A stretch of DNA of 64,000 bases from Trichomonas vaginalis G3 (Eukaryota; Parabasalia; Trichomonadida; Trichomonadidae), in contig NC_067208.1 in assembly GCF_026262505.1 (NCBI RefSeq), forward strand, positions 5,279,962 through 5,343,961. Reading direction: 5' to 3'. Under the pieces are notes generated by a model. The model was not told the DNA's origin, did not search any database, and worked only from the letters and a program-made list of their open reading frames with translations. The translations under genes and the position numbers were made by a program. Shown one piece after another: positions 30,150-39,734 of the stretch (its first letter is position 1; each line of letters starts with the position of its first letter).

Positions 30150-30545
30150 CATCCGACAGGAAAAGTTTTTCCTTCCAACAGGAAAAAAATTTCCTTCCAA
30201 CAGGAAAAGTTTTTCCTTCCAACAGGAAAAGTTTTTCCTTCCAACAGGAAAAAATTTTCCTTCCAACAGGAAAAAATTTTCTTTCCGACAGGAAAAATTT
30301 TTCTTGTTGTCCGTCCGTAAACCATTCAAATTTTCGAAAATTGAGAACTTTTTGGCCGACCTTCAGGAAAAATTTTTCTTTCCGACAGGAAAAATTTTTC
30401 TTTCCGACAGGAAAAATTTTTCTTTCCGACAGGAAAAATTTTTCTTTCCGACAGGAAAAGTTTTTCTTTCCGACAGGAAAAGTTTTTCTTTCCGACAGGA
30501 AAAGTTTTTCTTTCCGACAGGAAAAGTCCTTCCATCCGACAGGAC
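30150..30545. repeat. 22-bp tandem array upstream of a MSDVPP leader
   Basis: Unit GGAAAAATTTTTCTTTCCGA plus CA, with variants containing CCAACA, and one interruption near 30300-30365. The unit is itself a short hairpin (GGAAAaatttttCTTTCC). All three plus-strand and several minus-strand frames are open through it. Confidence 0.85.
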
Positions 30546-30553
30546 ACAAACGA

Positions 30554-30697
30554 ATGTCCGACGTACCACCAACCGAGTCCATTCCAAAGCCAGAAGAACC
30601 GACAGCCCCAGCACCACAACAGACTAAGACAAACACTTACATTTTTACGCTTGACTTTTTACAATTTGAACTTTGTTTGCGTAGATGTGAATTCTGA
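30554..30697 (+). pseudogene. Truncated copy of the MSDVPP protein
   Basis: It starts MSDVPPTESIPKPEEPTAPA, parallel to the first 25 residues of 14796-15422, then runs antisense into the end of the ATPase gene. Preceded by the conserved CACAAACGA leader and an array. A fossil that shows the array plus leader moved as a unit. Confidence 0.6.
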
Positions 30698-31519
30698 AAG
30701 AAGTATGAGGGTCTTGTATGACTTTGTACCTCCCCCATAGTTCATGTCTGTCAAACTTACCTGCCATGGACTCTTTCATAAGTTCCATGAAATCGTCTTC
30801 GGACAATCCGGGGAAAAGTATGATATCAGTAAGTATTCTCTTTACATCCTTACTTAAACTCTTGGCTGTCTGTACACAAATGACAACTGAGATGTTAAAG
30901 TGTCTGAGCTTCTTAAGAATTCGACACATGTCTTGTTCTCTATTCTTTAACAAAGGATGAGAAGCAAAGTCATCTAAGATAAGAAGACATCTATGAGGGT
31001 AAGTCTTCCAATCGTAAGATTGCAATTTCTTCGAAATGTATTCTATCTCTTTCTGTTTGTTTCTGAAGTGTTTCTTCTCTAATATTCTCTGCATTTCCTC
31101 ATTTGGGTCTTTAAACCTCGAATTGACATACTCATTTATAGCATTGTACTTCAAAACTCTTCTTTGGTACTTCTTTATCCAATCTAACAACTCAGTATCC
31201 TTTATACATACTAACTTAGATTTTTTATAATATCTTTGAACGAATTTACGGTTTGGTCAAATTGACCAGAAGTACTACAAATGACTACTAACTCATAGAA
31301 TGGGTTCTTCTCATCTAGTTCTTGTTGTTGTGCAGCCATTTTAAGATAAGTGAAAGTCTTACCCGACCCAGGTGGTGCAATTAGACCTGTTATACCATTC
31401 TGAGCAAATAAGAACTTGTCATGTATGGGTTTTATCTGAGCATTTTCTAACTTCCTCTTGTTCTTGTTTAAAACATTCTCAAATTTCTTGTCAATGTCAG
31501 CAAACTTTTTTTCTAACAT
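30645..31519 (-). pseudogene. Genome-packaging ATPase (A32/HerA-FtsK type), element B (broken)
   Basis: Walker A GLIAPPGSGKTFTY lies near the N-terminus after KFLFAQNG. The Walker B-type LLILDDFA, then LRHFNISVVICVQTAKSLSK (sensor-type segment) and LFPGLSEDDF, follow in the distal part. These match the packaging ATPase of Polintons, adenovirus-like and nucleocytoplasmic viruses, which pumps DNA into capsids. The intact counterpart is 43412-44299 in C. The start is at MLEKKFAD, 36 bases from the divergent gene at 31556. Broken element gene. Confidence 0.8.
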
Positions 31520-31555
31520 ATTTTTAGAAAAATTAAAATTTTTATCTTTTAGGAA

Positions 31556-31999
31556 ATGTCTAGCGATTTCGCTATCTATATTCGAGACAAGCTTTTCGAC
31601 AGCAAAACATCTGTCGACCATAAAATCTTACATAGTGTAAACAAGAAAGGTGAATTTGTTCTAAAGTTCTGTTTCTGGGAATATGACAAGAACCATAAAA
31701 CATTAAGCAGAGCAGTCTTAAAATTTGTCAATGACAGACTTGTTGACAGAGATGACGCCTCTTGGAGAGATGAAGTCCAACAAAACTTCTTAGAATGCAA
31801 AGAAGACACATGCGCTGTTCTTGAAAATGAAATAGAAAACAGAATAGAAGAGCTATTAAATGACAAAGCACTTTTACAAAAATATGGTTCTGAGAAGTTT
31901 GACATAACTCCACCAGAAAAGAAGAGAGAAAAGAAAGAAAAGAAAGTAGAAGAAGAGAAGAAAGAACCAGAGCCAGAGAAGGGGAGATATGACATGTAA
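31556..31999 (+). CDS. Unknown 147-aa protein with charged tail
   Basis: MSSDFAIYIRDKLFDSKTSV... with a compact N-terminal domain (FVLKFCFWEYDKNHKTLSRA) and a highly charged tail (EKKREKKEKKVEEEKKEPEP). It is the only plus-strand gene between minus-strand virion genes and is divergent from the ATPase. TTTTTATCTTTTAGGAA precedes its ATG. Function unknown. Confidence 0.55.
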   Translation: MSSDFAIYIRDKLFDSKTSVDHKILHSVNKKGEFVLKFCFWEYDKNHKTLSRAVLKFVNDRLVDRDDASWRDEVQQNFLECKEDTCAVLENEIENRIEELLNDKALLQKYGSEKFDITPPEKKREKKEKKVEEEKKEPEPEKGRYDM

Positions 32000-32015
32000 A
32001 AATAAAATTTTATTT

Positions 32016-32435
32016 TTAGAACATTTCTGGGTCAATGTCAATGTTCTCTTCCTCTTTAGGAGCAAACACCGGCTTAGACTCTAAAATCTTTTTACCCAAT
32101 TTACCTTGAACTTCAACTATCTTAGACTCATAATATTCATAGTCGTCTGCTTTCTTTGGTTCATAAGGTATAACAAGTTTGTATGCTTTGCCTTCTTTAA
32201 GGTTTGAGAACCTTCTGTCAAAACTTTCTTTGACTGTTAACAAACCTTCTATGTCTAAGTCTTCAAATTTCGCACCATTTTTAGTCACAATAGCAAACTT
32301 AACTGGTTCGATGTTCCAAACTTTGTCAAATGTAGACTTTTCAAAATGGTAGAAGTAAACATTCAAATATGTGAATGGGTCTAGTTCTTCTTTAAGTCCT
32401 GACATGTACTTGTTGACTGAGATGAATTTCGTCAT
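32016..32435 (-). CDS. Unknown 139-aa protein, relative of 53974-54446
   Basis: MTKFISVNKYMSGLKEELDP... ending APKEEENIDIDPEMF. The element C gene at 53974-54446 ends with a similar acidic motif (SIDIDEG, EIDPEAI) and has the same length, so they are probably counterparts. In C the counterpart neighbours the polymerase; here it neighbours the helicase, which suggests a replication role such as single-strand binding. That is inference. Leader: TTTTTTTATCCGATAGAAAAG. Confidence 0.5.
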   Translation of the reverse strand: MTKFISVNKYMSGLKEELDPFTYLNVYFYHFEKSTFDKVWNIEPVKFAIVTKNGAKFEDLDIEGLLTVKESFDRRFSNLKEGKAYKLVIPYEPKKADDYEYYESKIVEVQGKLGKKILESKPVFAPKEEENIDIDPEMF

Positions 32436-32472
32436 CTTTTCTATCGGATAAAAAAATATTTTTTTTTAAAAT

Positions 32473-32682
32473 TTACTCAGAAAAATTTTTCTTTGTATAT
32501 ACACCATTCTGAACATCTAAAAGACTTTTGACATTTGCCAAGAATGTTCGTTTAGACGCTGTCATATAACCATACTCTTGACAATACTGTTTATACGAAT
32601 CGTACAATGACCTTTCATCTAAACACTCAAAGTCAGTTTCATCTATGAACAGTTCATATACACTCTTGTTTGCTTCTAACAA
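32473..32682 (-). CDS. 69-aa ORF resembling the C-terminal helix domain of D5-type helicases
   Basis: FECLDERSLYDSYKQYCQEY, GYMTASKRTFLANVKSLL resembles the winged-helix tail (YxxYxxWCxxxGxxxxSxxxF pattern) that follows the SF3 ATPase domain in viral D5-like primase-helicases. It overlaps the end of the helicase ORF. Fossil part of the replication module. Confidence 0.5.
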   Translation of the reverse strand: MLEANKSVYELFIDETDFECLDERSLYDSYKQYCQEYGYMTASKRTFLANVKSLLDVQNGVYTKKNFSE

Positions 32683-33707
32683 TGTTTGTCTCTCTTCGGT
32701 ATGTGGAATTTGTCTTGGATTGAACTTGAAATATCTAATGTCATGAAATATGAGAACAAGTGGTTGTAAAAGTTAGGTGTTAAAGTTTCTGCTAAGTCGT
32801 CAAAATATTCTGTATCTTGCATATGAGAATCTGACGTTCTGACAACTACATATCTTCTGTCAGAACTTTCTAACTTCATCGGAACGGCATTGTTTGAAAC
32901 CATGATGAAATTTGCAACATTTTCACAAACTCTTTGGTCTTTATATTTTCTTTCAACAACTCCAACTTTGTCTGTTATAAGACTCTTCAAAGCATCTGAG
33001 TTCAAAACTTTTGTTGTATCTATACTTTGAAGTTCGTTACATACTATAAGTTTCATATTCTCTATTGAAGAGTTAAATTTACCGCAGATGTTTTCTAAGT
33101 TTGTCATATTCGGGTTCGAATAGCCCTCTAACAGTTTGCATAAGATATCTGTAAAGAAAGTGTTCTTACCTGTTCCTTGTTTTCCAATTACAATGAGAGC
33201 AGTTTCATTTTTAGCACTTGGATGTTGTAAGATGTTTGCAAACCAACATAAGATATACTCATAGACTCTTTCGTTTCCATTGCATATAATTTCTTTGACA
33301 TGGTCTAACCAAGCTTCTATAACATTTTCTTTCCATTCTACTTGTTCGTATTTATATCCAGTGAAGATAGAATAGAAGTTTGGAGATGGTGTATAGAACT
33401 TTATACCACGAACTGAAAAATCTTCTAACTTTGACAATAAGATATCCCAAGCATCTAACATCTTCATACCAACTTGTACGACTTTTATTTTCTTAAGTTT
33501 CTGTTTACATTCTTGTTCTGAAACTATTGTCGCTTTAGGTTTGTTAAAGACTACATCCCATTCTTTCATGACATAACATTCTGGGGCAGAGTCGACATAA
33601 ATGACTAAACGTTTCAAATTCTCGACTGCTTTGTTATAGTCTCGAAATGGACACATATTTCTGAAGGCTTGGAAGTCATAAAAATCTGAAACGTCTATTC
33701 TGTACAT
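32676..33707 (-). CDS. SF3 helicase (D5-like), element B
   Basis: 343 aa. Walker A LIVIGKQGTGKNTFF near residue 172, Walker B MKLIVCNEL about 45 residues later, then SLITDKVGVVERKYKD and motif C NFIMVSNNAVP, followed by DRRYVVVRTSD. This is the superfamily 3 order typical of D5-type replicative helicases in DNA viruses and Polinton-like viruses. The N-terminal 170 residues show no clear primase motif. It would unwind DNA during element replication. Element C and A instead show PolB in this window. Confidence 0.8.
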   Translation of the reverse strand: MYRIDVSDFYDFQAFRNMCPFRDYNKAVENLKRLVIYVDSAPECYVMKEWDVVFNKPKATIVSEQECKQKLKKIKVVQVGMKMLDAWDILLSKLEDFSVRGIKFYTPSPNFYSIFTGYKYEQVEWKENVIEAWLDHVKEIICNGNERVYEYILCWFANILQHPSAKNETALIVIGKQGTGKNTFFTDILCKLLEGYSNPNMTNLENICGKFNSSIENMKLIVCNELQSIDTTKVLNSDALKSLITDKVGVVERKYKDQRVCENVANFIMVSNNAVPMKLESSDRRYVVVRTSDSHMQDTEYFDDLAETLTPNFYNHLFSYFMTLDISSSIQDKFHIPKRDKHC

Positions 33708-33737
33708 TTTTTATAAAAATAAAAAAAAATATTTTTT

Positions 33738-34541
33738 TTATTCTTGACTTTGTTGCATTTGTTCCATTTGTTGCATTTGTTGTTCTTGAGCTATTTGTTG
33801 TTGAAGTTGTTCTTGTAGTACAATACTTTCACCAGTTGCATCTTCCAATTCGAAACTTTCTGCCGTCATTGACAAATACATAGGACATAAAAGTTTTACA
33901 GGAACAAAGTTTGCGTCAACTAAGGTTAAGTTTATGTTTGCTAAAGTGTTTGAGTTTACTAAAGCTGAAAACTCTGCATTCGAATGAACAATAGGCAAAC
34001 CAGCAGAGAATGTGTTGTTTATACGCATGAGTATCTTTTGGTCATAGTAGTTTCTGTCGACATTCGAATAGCACTTTGAACCTAAGTTTGAAACAATATA
34101 TAAAATAGGTGTACTTAAAGTCAATGGAACAGACATTCCTTGTATGACACCTTTTCCTGTTATAGGAAACTGTTGGTAGTAAAAACCAGATATAAGTTTT
34201 GTATTATAGCTCATATCGTTTATAGTAAACTCAGTCGGACATCCAAACATAATGAAACCTGCTCTAGTTGCAGCACATGTTACATCCGTCCTTAAAGTAT
34301 TAAATAAGTCAACAAAACCTGTTGGTGGTATATCTGAGTAAGTATCTTCAAAGGAGTATTTTTTACCATTCACAACAACAAAGTCTTCTGGTGTCAAAAG
34401 AGCAAAACAGGCTTTAGTCGTCATCGTGTTTAAGGTCAGTTTACAATATCGTCCTTGAGGACTTTGTAAGTTTGTTGTTATAGAATTATATGACTCAGGG
34501 TTTTTAGTCGTAATAGTATAAACCACTATGTCTTCTGCCAT
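33738..34541 (-). CDS. Penton-like minor capsid protein (single jelly roll), element B
   Basis: 267 aa, intact. Beta-rich throughout. It has the late segment NINLTLVDANFVPVKLLCPM, the F/L-x-L-V-D-x-x-x-x-P-V-x-L pattern seen near the C-terminus of Polinton/adenovirus-type penton proteins. A Q-rich tail (QLQQQIAQEQQMQQMEQ) follows. The counterpart in C is 45635-46390. In virions this protein occupies the fivefold vertices. The call is by motif and by neighbourhood with capsid and ATPase genes. Confidence 0.7.
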   Translation of the reverse strand: MAEDIVVYTITTKNPESYNSITTNLQSPQGRYCKLTLNTMTTKACFALLTPEDFVVVNGKKYSFEDTYSDIPPTGFVDLFNTLRTDVTCAATRAGFIMFGCPTEFTINDMSYNTKLISGFYYQQFPITGKGVIQGMSVPLTLSTPILYIVSNLGSKCYSNVDRNYYDQKILMRINNTFSAGLPIVHSNAEFSALVNSNTLANINLTLVDANFVPVKLLCPMYLSMTAESFELEDATGESIVLQEQLQQQIAQEQQMQQMEQMQQSQE

Positions 34542-34551
34542 TTACATATAT

Positions 34552-34782
34552 TTAAAAGTTTTTCTGAAAGTGGAGAAGAACTTCATCTAAACTTTCACAT
34601 GGCGTTTCTTGAAGTTCTCTGTCTAAGAAGTTCAAATATTTTGTAAAGACATAGAACTTTCCTTTGTCTACACGAACAAACAAAACAGGGTCTTTCATAT
34701 CGTTCAAAAGTGTGTAAAGTCCTTTACATGAAATAAAGTCTATATTGTTTTTCTTCAAACATCTTTCAAGAAGTTTTGACAT
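34552..34782 (-). CDS. Small protein, 76 aa
   Basis: Start at MSKLLERCLKKNNIDFISCK, directly after CTAAGTAAA; an upstream in-frame ATG is less likely. Core VRVDKGKFYVFTKYLNFLDR and ESLDEVLLHF. A possible counterpart is the short stretch at 45425-45600 in element C, also next to the penton-like gene. Function unknown. Confidence 0.5.
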   Translation of the reverse strand: MSKLLERCLKKNNIDFISCKGLYTLLNDMKDPVLFVRVDKGKFYVFTKYLNFLDRELQETPCESLDEVLLHFQKNF

Positions 34783-34787
34783 TTTAC

Positions 34788-35369
34788 TTAGCAACTAAAT
34801 TTTAATGAAATGTTGTGGTCGTCAAATATTTTTATGACGTCTGGGAAACTATATTTTAAGTTCAACGTTTCACCTCCTTTCATAACGTATATCTTGTCAA
34901 TGACATTATATGAAACACCACAGCAAGCAATGTCGGGTTCTATTTCTTTGATGTTTATATCGTCTGCCTCTGTCAAAAGTTTCAATAGTTCTTTCAAAAT
35001 TTCATGAGGTGCGATGACATATGAGTTCACTTTTACAGGGTTGTGTTCGACCAAGTTTAACATTATACCCAAAGCTTGACAAATCTTCTCCTGAGTTTTA
35101 AGTTTGTCTTTAAGTTGTTGGTAGTCGTTTCGAATATCTGCAACAGAACTTAAGTCTCTGCTAACTTCAGGATATGTTGGTTGTTCTTTTACAGGAACTA
35201 TTGTTATACCATCTTCGTCTTCGTATGGTTTCCCCACTTCAACATCTCTGTCTTTGACATTGACAACAACACTTTGACTGTTTGTTTGAGTTGGTGAATT
35301 TAACTTCACATCTGCCACCGCCATTAAACCTTTTGAAACACTTACGCTTCTATTTTTCGGAAATGACAT
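34788..35369 (-). CDS. Unknown virion-module protein, relative of 44837-45364
   Basis: Start chosen at MSFPKNRSVSVSKGLMAVAD, which follows the TTTTTATTCTAAGTAAA leader; the longer upstream frame is unlikely. The C-terminal domain (EPDIACCGVSYNVID, GGETLNLKYSF, ISLKF) matches DPEIECCGQTPLF and EFKYKYS in the element C protein. The pair thus defines a conserved family with a CCG motif. It lies between penton-like and capsid genes in both elements, so a virion role is likely. No named family recognised. Confidence 0.6.
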   Translation of the reverse strand: MSFPKNRSVSVSKGLMAVADVKLNSPTQTNSQSVVVNVKDRDVEVGKPYEDEDGITIVPVKEQPTYPEVSRDLSSVADIRNDYQQLKDKLKTQEKICQALGIMLNLVEHNPVKVNSYVIAPHEILKELLKLLTEADDINIKEIEPDIACCGVSYNVIDKIYVMKGGETLNLKYSFPDVIKIFDDHNISLKFSC

Positions 35370-35387
35370 TTTACTTAGAATAAAAAG
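35370..35387. promoter_or_regulatory. 18-bp divergent start region
   Basis: TTTACTTAGAATAAAAAG separates the ATGs at 35369 (minus) and 35388 (plus). It is closely related to the spacer at 6323-6340 in element A. Confidence 0.6.
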
Positions 35388-35807
35388 ATGGACGTATTTG
35401 AGTATCTCTTCGAATTGAAGCAAAACAAAGTTTACACACACAAACAATACAAGTTCATTGACAGAATAGTTCTTTACACAAACAATGGAAAATGTTATAG
35501 AATAGCAGTCTTTGCTGAACCAAAATATTTTCATAAAGCAAAGAAAGTTGGTATAACCGAGATGGTGAAAGTTCTTGAAGCAGACAAAAATATAACAACA
35601 AAACTGACCGATATTTCTAAAGGTAAGTTTATAATACAATACTATGTCAAAACTGGCGTACTGTCAATATTTGACGGAGAGAAGTCAGTTCAAGAACAAC
35701 TTACTGACCTGCTGCCAAAATCTGCTCGATGGAAGCTGTCGTTATACCAATCTGAGGAGCCCCAGCAGGTTTCATCGAACGAATCTTCAAAAGAGCATCT
35801 TCCGTGA
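35388..35807 (+). CDS. Unknown 139-aa protein
   Basis: MDVFEYLFELKQNKVYTHKQ..., a mixed alpha/beta protein. Its last 35 residues overlap the capsid gene antisense and may not be conserved. Divergent from the CCG-motif gene with an 18-bp shared start region. No family recognised. Confidence 0.5.
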   Translation: MDVFEYLFELKQNKVYTHKQYKFIDRIVLYTNNGKCYRIAVFAEPKYFHKAKKVGITEMVKVLEADKNITTKLTDISKGKFIIQYYVKTGVLSIFDGEKSVQEQLTDLLPKSARWKLSLYQSEEPQQVSSNESSKEHLP

Positions 35808-37303
35808 AAAGTGCTATTGGTTTTGTAAACTTCTTTGCTTTCAATTCATCTGGACCGTCTCTGTCACCAGTATATTGTATTTGAACTGTACCAACAGTTG
35901 AAATACCACCCATAAAGTCTTCTGAGTCAGCAAATGGAATGCCAAGCCAAAAGTTTGAACGGTCTCCATTTGTATATTGAGTGTTTGAGCTCCTGTATGG
36001 TCCATACTTTCACATATGGCATAATAGAACTTTGCATTTCAGGGTTAATGGTTGTTGTGAAGTTGTTGTTAAAGTTCATAGCATCTAATGTCAAGTTGTA
36101 TGACCTCATATCCTCAACTGTAGAATATTTTTCTCTTGGATAGTATTTACCATCTATGTTTATATGATATTTAATACCGGGGTTGTAGAAACAAGAATAG
36201 TCATTTATAGTTCGTCTGAACAGTACAAACATAGTATCTGCATGTTTCATTGCAGTTGTTAAGGCAATATCTGTTCTTGCACCTGGGTCAGCACTTTGGT
36301 TTCCAACTTCACCTGCAAAGTCTTTGACAGATATTTGGTGTATAGGGAACATAAGTGGAACTGCAATATATTTGGCAGCTAAAGCATTTGAAATATCTGG
36401 GTCCAACATATAGACTGCAAGTCTGCTTTCTATTCTCTTGCATTCAAATTTTTCGCATGTGAACTTAACTGGGTCCCAAGCAGTTCCAGCAGCATTGAAG
36501 TAGTAGTTTACTTCAGTGTTGAGGTTTGAGAAACCAAAGTCTAAGTCAACTTTGTCTTTGCAAAAGTCACAGAACTTGGCTCCACCAGTTCCAGCTACAG
36601 TAAGAGTGAATGGGTCTTGTGTTGGTGCAATGACTAAGTTATTTTTGCTTGGAGTAAGTTCGATAGAAATTTTTCCTGCCCAGTTTGGCAAGTATCTTAA
36701 AAACCTGAAGATGAGGAAAGATGACAAAGGAACTCTAAGTTTCAATTTTACTTTGGTTACTGCTGCTGCAGTTTGTCCAGAAAGGTCAACATAAACTCCT
36801 GGAACGTTAGGGTCAAGTCTTCTTATTTTCTCAATAGTTGCATACTGGTCTGTTTGTTCTCTAGCTTGTGGTTGTACTGAGTTTCTCAAAGCGAACCATT
36901 CATAGTTTGCCCATGTTACTGTTTGAACTAAGTCAGAGTTAGAATATATCTTATATCCCATGAAAACTTCTGGAGCATATTGGTATCCGACATAGAAAAT
37001 TCCATTGCAACCTTTCTTGTCAGACAACTTGGCAGAAGGTTTTATTTCAATGTCTTGTTCCACGTATAAGAAAGAGTTGTCAATAGAAATAATATGAAAC
37101 CTGTCGCAAGCAATATCTACTGTTGTTGAAGAACCTTCTCCAAACTCACCTACGTTTCCATAAGAAACAGCAGTTGTATATTCGTAAGTTCCAGGAACTA
37201 TTTCTGACCTTCTAATGGCATTGTCGCATTCGTTATACCATTCGGAAACATTTCCATTCATGGCATCCAAAACTGTTGGCGTTATATTCTGAGCGGCGTA
37301 CAT
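35701..37303 (-). pseudogene. Major capsid protein (double jelly roll), element B (broken)
   Basis: The long open part (458 aa) starts MYAAQNITPTVLDAMNGNVS. It contains GYKIYSNSDLVQTVTWANYE, VKLKLRVPLSSFLIFRFLRY-type and LPNWAGKISIELTPSK segments, parallel to RIPVRRFLPLEAIRFIPAFA and GNIQLKVKF in the element C capsid gene. Beta-rich, about 530 residues overall, the usual size of Polinton major capsid proteins that form the icosahedral shell. Tail region: GTVQIQYTGDRDGPDELKAK. Leader TATTTTTACCCATATGAA. Broken element gene with about one break. Confidence 0.75.
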
Positions 37304-37335
37304 TTCATATGGGTAAAAATATAGAATAGTTGGAT

Positions 37336-37524
37336 TTATATGTCATAATAGAACCCACGTGGACCAAGCTTTACTTTCTTCCTGACTGAGTTTTTAACTC
37401 TTCTTTTTCCTTCATTGCCACTACTTTCACTAGATGAAGTTACTTCTTCACTACTTTCACTTTGTTCTACTCTTCTTCTTTGGTGTCGCTTTGGTAACTT
37501 GCCCTCTGCTTCAAGTTGTTGCAT
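37336..37524 (-). CDS. Small basic/serine-rich ORF, 62 aa
   Basis: MQQLEAEGKLPKRHQRRRVE then a serine/glutamate run and RRVKNSVRKKVKLGPRGF. Strongly basic ends suggest DNA or capsid binding. It directly follows the next gene upstream on the same strand and may be a remnant of its distal part. Element gene, status uncertain. Confidence 0.4.
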   Translation of the reverse strand: MQQLEAEGKLPKRHQRRRVEQSESSEEVTSSSESSGNEGKRRVKNSVRKKVKLGPRGFYYDI

Positions 37525-37541
37525 CTTTGCCTCATGTTCAT

Positions 37542-38393
37542 CTAGTATGTTGTAAATTTCCCATGTCCTTTTTGCCTTTGGCTCTGGTCGCCCATCTCAG
37601 GTAACCTATATCCTAGAAAGAGTTTGTCATAGTTTGTATTTGAGTCTTCGCGTATTGTTTGCATGACTCTTTCCTGAGTTTCCGGTTCAAGCTCTTCAAA
37701 CAGAGCCTGTCCATATGGAATAAGCTCGTTTCCAAATATATGTTTTTGTAGCCATTCTGGTTTTCTTTCCATGTTACCAACTATATCTTTTGTGAATGGG
37801 AAAGCTTTTACCCAATGTTTCAGTCTTGCGTCATTTATTTCTGTAGTTGGTTTTATTTTGTCAAGGAACATGTTTTTCAATACTAACATTTCATTTGGTA
37901 CTGTCCATTTGAGTTTTCTTAAATATTCATCCATTCTCGGTTCATTGTCTGCAAAGTAAGTTTTTATGACATTTTGCAAACTTTCGTTTGCAAGGTCATG
38001 TACAATAGGTTCTCTTCCTTCTCTCTCCCTAACTTTCTTTCTAAACTCTTCACCAAATATACCATCTCTATGGTTCTGTGTAGTTCTTTGAGATAAATGT
38101 TCTAGAACGTCAGGTGTTATATTTCCATCAGCCATGTTCATTTCATACTGGTTCAAAATATCTGCATGTTTCATATCTTTCAATGGCATTAAAGCCGCGC
38201 TGAAAATACCAGCTATATCTGGTTCACCATTCACTTCCATTGCGTCTACAACTTCTTGGAATTGTGGTTGTAAGTTTATGAACCACCTATCCGGGTTAGC
38301 TTTATGACCCCATCTCATTGTAGTTCCATAGTCTGCAGAAACAAAAGTAGGTTTGTTTCCATCTTGGTTAGGTTCTGAATGAACTTTAAACAA
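37542..38393 (-). CDS. Unknown 283-aa protein
   Basis: MFKVHSEPNQDGNKPTFVSA..., mixed alpha/beta, with NPDRWFINLQPQFQEVVDAM and KHWVKAFPFTKDIVGNMERK. It lies between the major capsid gene and the P/Q-rich gene on the same strand, so probably a virion or assembly protein. No family recognised. Confidence 0.5.
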   Translation of the reverse strand: MFKVHSEPNQDGNKPTFVSADYGTTMRWGHKANPDRWFINLQPQFQEVVDAMEVNGEPDIAGIFSAALMPLKDMKHADILNQYEMNMADGNITPDVLEHLSQRTTQNHRDGIFGEEFRKKVREREGREPIVHDLANESLQNVIKTYFADNEPRMDEYLRKLKWTVPNEMLVLKNMFLDKIKPTTEINDARLKHWVKAFPFTKDIVGNMERKPEWLQKHIFGNELIPYGQALFEELEPETQERVMQTIREDSNTNYDKLFLGYRLPEMGDQSQRQKGHGKFTTY

Positions 38394-38403
38394 TGTTTCA
38401 TTT

Positions 38404-39734
38404 CTATATGTTTTTGTTGAAATTTAACCTTTTATTTTCACCGAGTTCATCCGAAGATTGAACGTTAAATGCTCGTAAGTAAAAAGGGTTGTTGTATTTG
38501 TGTACATTTTCTTTCAGTACTTCCATTCTATGCTGAATATTTTCATCTGGTGTTGGAGTCTTTTGTATGTCGGCAAACATTTTTCGATATTCTTCTACTA
38601 TGTCAGCCGAATTTTTTTAGACTCTTGGAAAGATTCCATATTCACCTCATACTCTTGTTGAGGGTCAAGATTTTTCGGCTGTTCCAAATCTTCATCTAGT
38701 TCTGTGAAGTTAGTTTCCAAAGGAGTGACTTGTTCGTTTCCTTCAGGCTCTTCTAGCTGTTGTTGCTGAACTATTTCTTCCATGTCTGGTTGTATCTGAA
38801 CTTCTTCCTGTGGAGTTTCTTGTACCTCATCTGCTGACATTTCATATATTCCGAGACCGTTTTTAAAAAGTTCCCTATCTAAGTCATCCGGACTCATAAA
38901 CCTTTCTTCTTTCGTTCCGTCTCTATTTTTTACGCGTTTCATGAAGAGAGTTGAATTATCATTTAGCTCTGACACCAAATATCTCGGAGTAAATTCGTTC
39001 ATGTCATTTGGATGATATGCTATTAAATCATATCCCTTTGCGAGCTTGTATTTTCCAGGTTTGAAATTATATCCGATTTGGTGCTGAGTCATAAAGCTAA
39101 ATAGGTTCGGGTCAGTATTTCCATCCTTGAACTTTCTAATAGCTTCTTTATATCTGTCACTAAAGTCAATACTATCTGGGTAACCATAGTCTTCTTTAAG
39201 CATTTTTAAGAATTCTTGGTTTCCTTGTTCTCTACTTCTTTTATGTCCTTGCTCTGGTTGTGGAGGTGGTTGTTGTGCAGGGTTTTGAACTGTTGGTTGT
39301 TGTGCTGGTTGTTGTGCTGGTTGTGGAGGTGGTTGTTGTGCAGGGTTTTGAACTGTTGGTTGCTGTGCTGGTTGTGGAGGTGGTTGTTGTGCAGGGTTTT
39401 GAACTGTTGGTTGCTGTGCTGGTTGTGGAGGTGGTTGTTGTGCAGGGTTTTGAACTGTTGGTTGCTGTGTTGGTTTTGGTGCATGCCTGTGTCTGTGTCC
39501 ATGTGACGATGTAAATGTTTTAGGTAGTCCTGGTGCAGGTGCTTCTCTTGGAGGGTTTGGTGGTATATAAGTTCCACCAGCTGGCACATATGTTCCACCA
39601 GCTGGTATATAAGTTCCACCAGCTGGCACATATGTTCCATCTGCAGCGTAATGTCCTACCTGACTTTTCGTTTTTAAGAAAGCATTTACTAGGTCTGTTT
39701 TGGTCTGTTGTAACTCTTTTTCTTGACTTTTCAC
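38404..39734 (-). pseudogene. P/Q-repeat virion-module protein, element B (broken)
   Basis: The N-terminal part has AGGTYVP/AGGTYIP repeats (four 8-residue units). Three to four longer repeats of QPTVQNPAQQPPPQPAQ follow, then a folded region (FLKMLKEDYGYPDSIDFSDR, YKLAKGYDLIAYHPNDMNEF) and an acidic Q/E-rich tail. Low-complexity N-termini with a folded C-terminal domain suggest a fibre or tegument-like role, but this is inference. Broken element gene with about one break. Confidence 0.5.

Noticed and set aside
39206-39640. ORFs overlapping the P/Q-rich gene of element B (H/Q/N-rich minus frame, W/L/C-rich plus frame)
   Set aside because: Out-of-frame readings of the PAQQPTVQN coding repeats; the P/Q frame is longer and continues into a folded domain.
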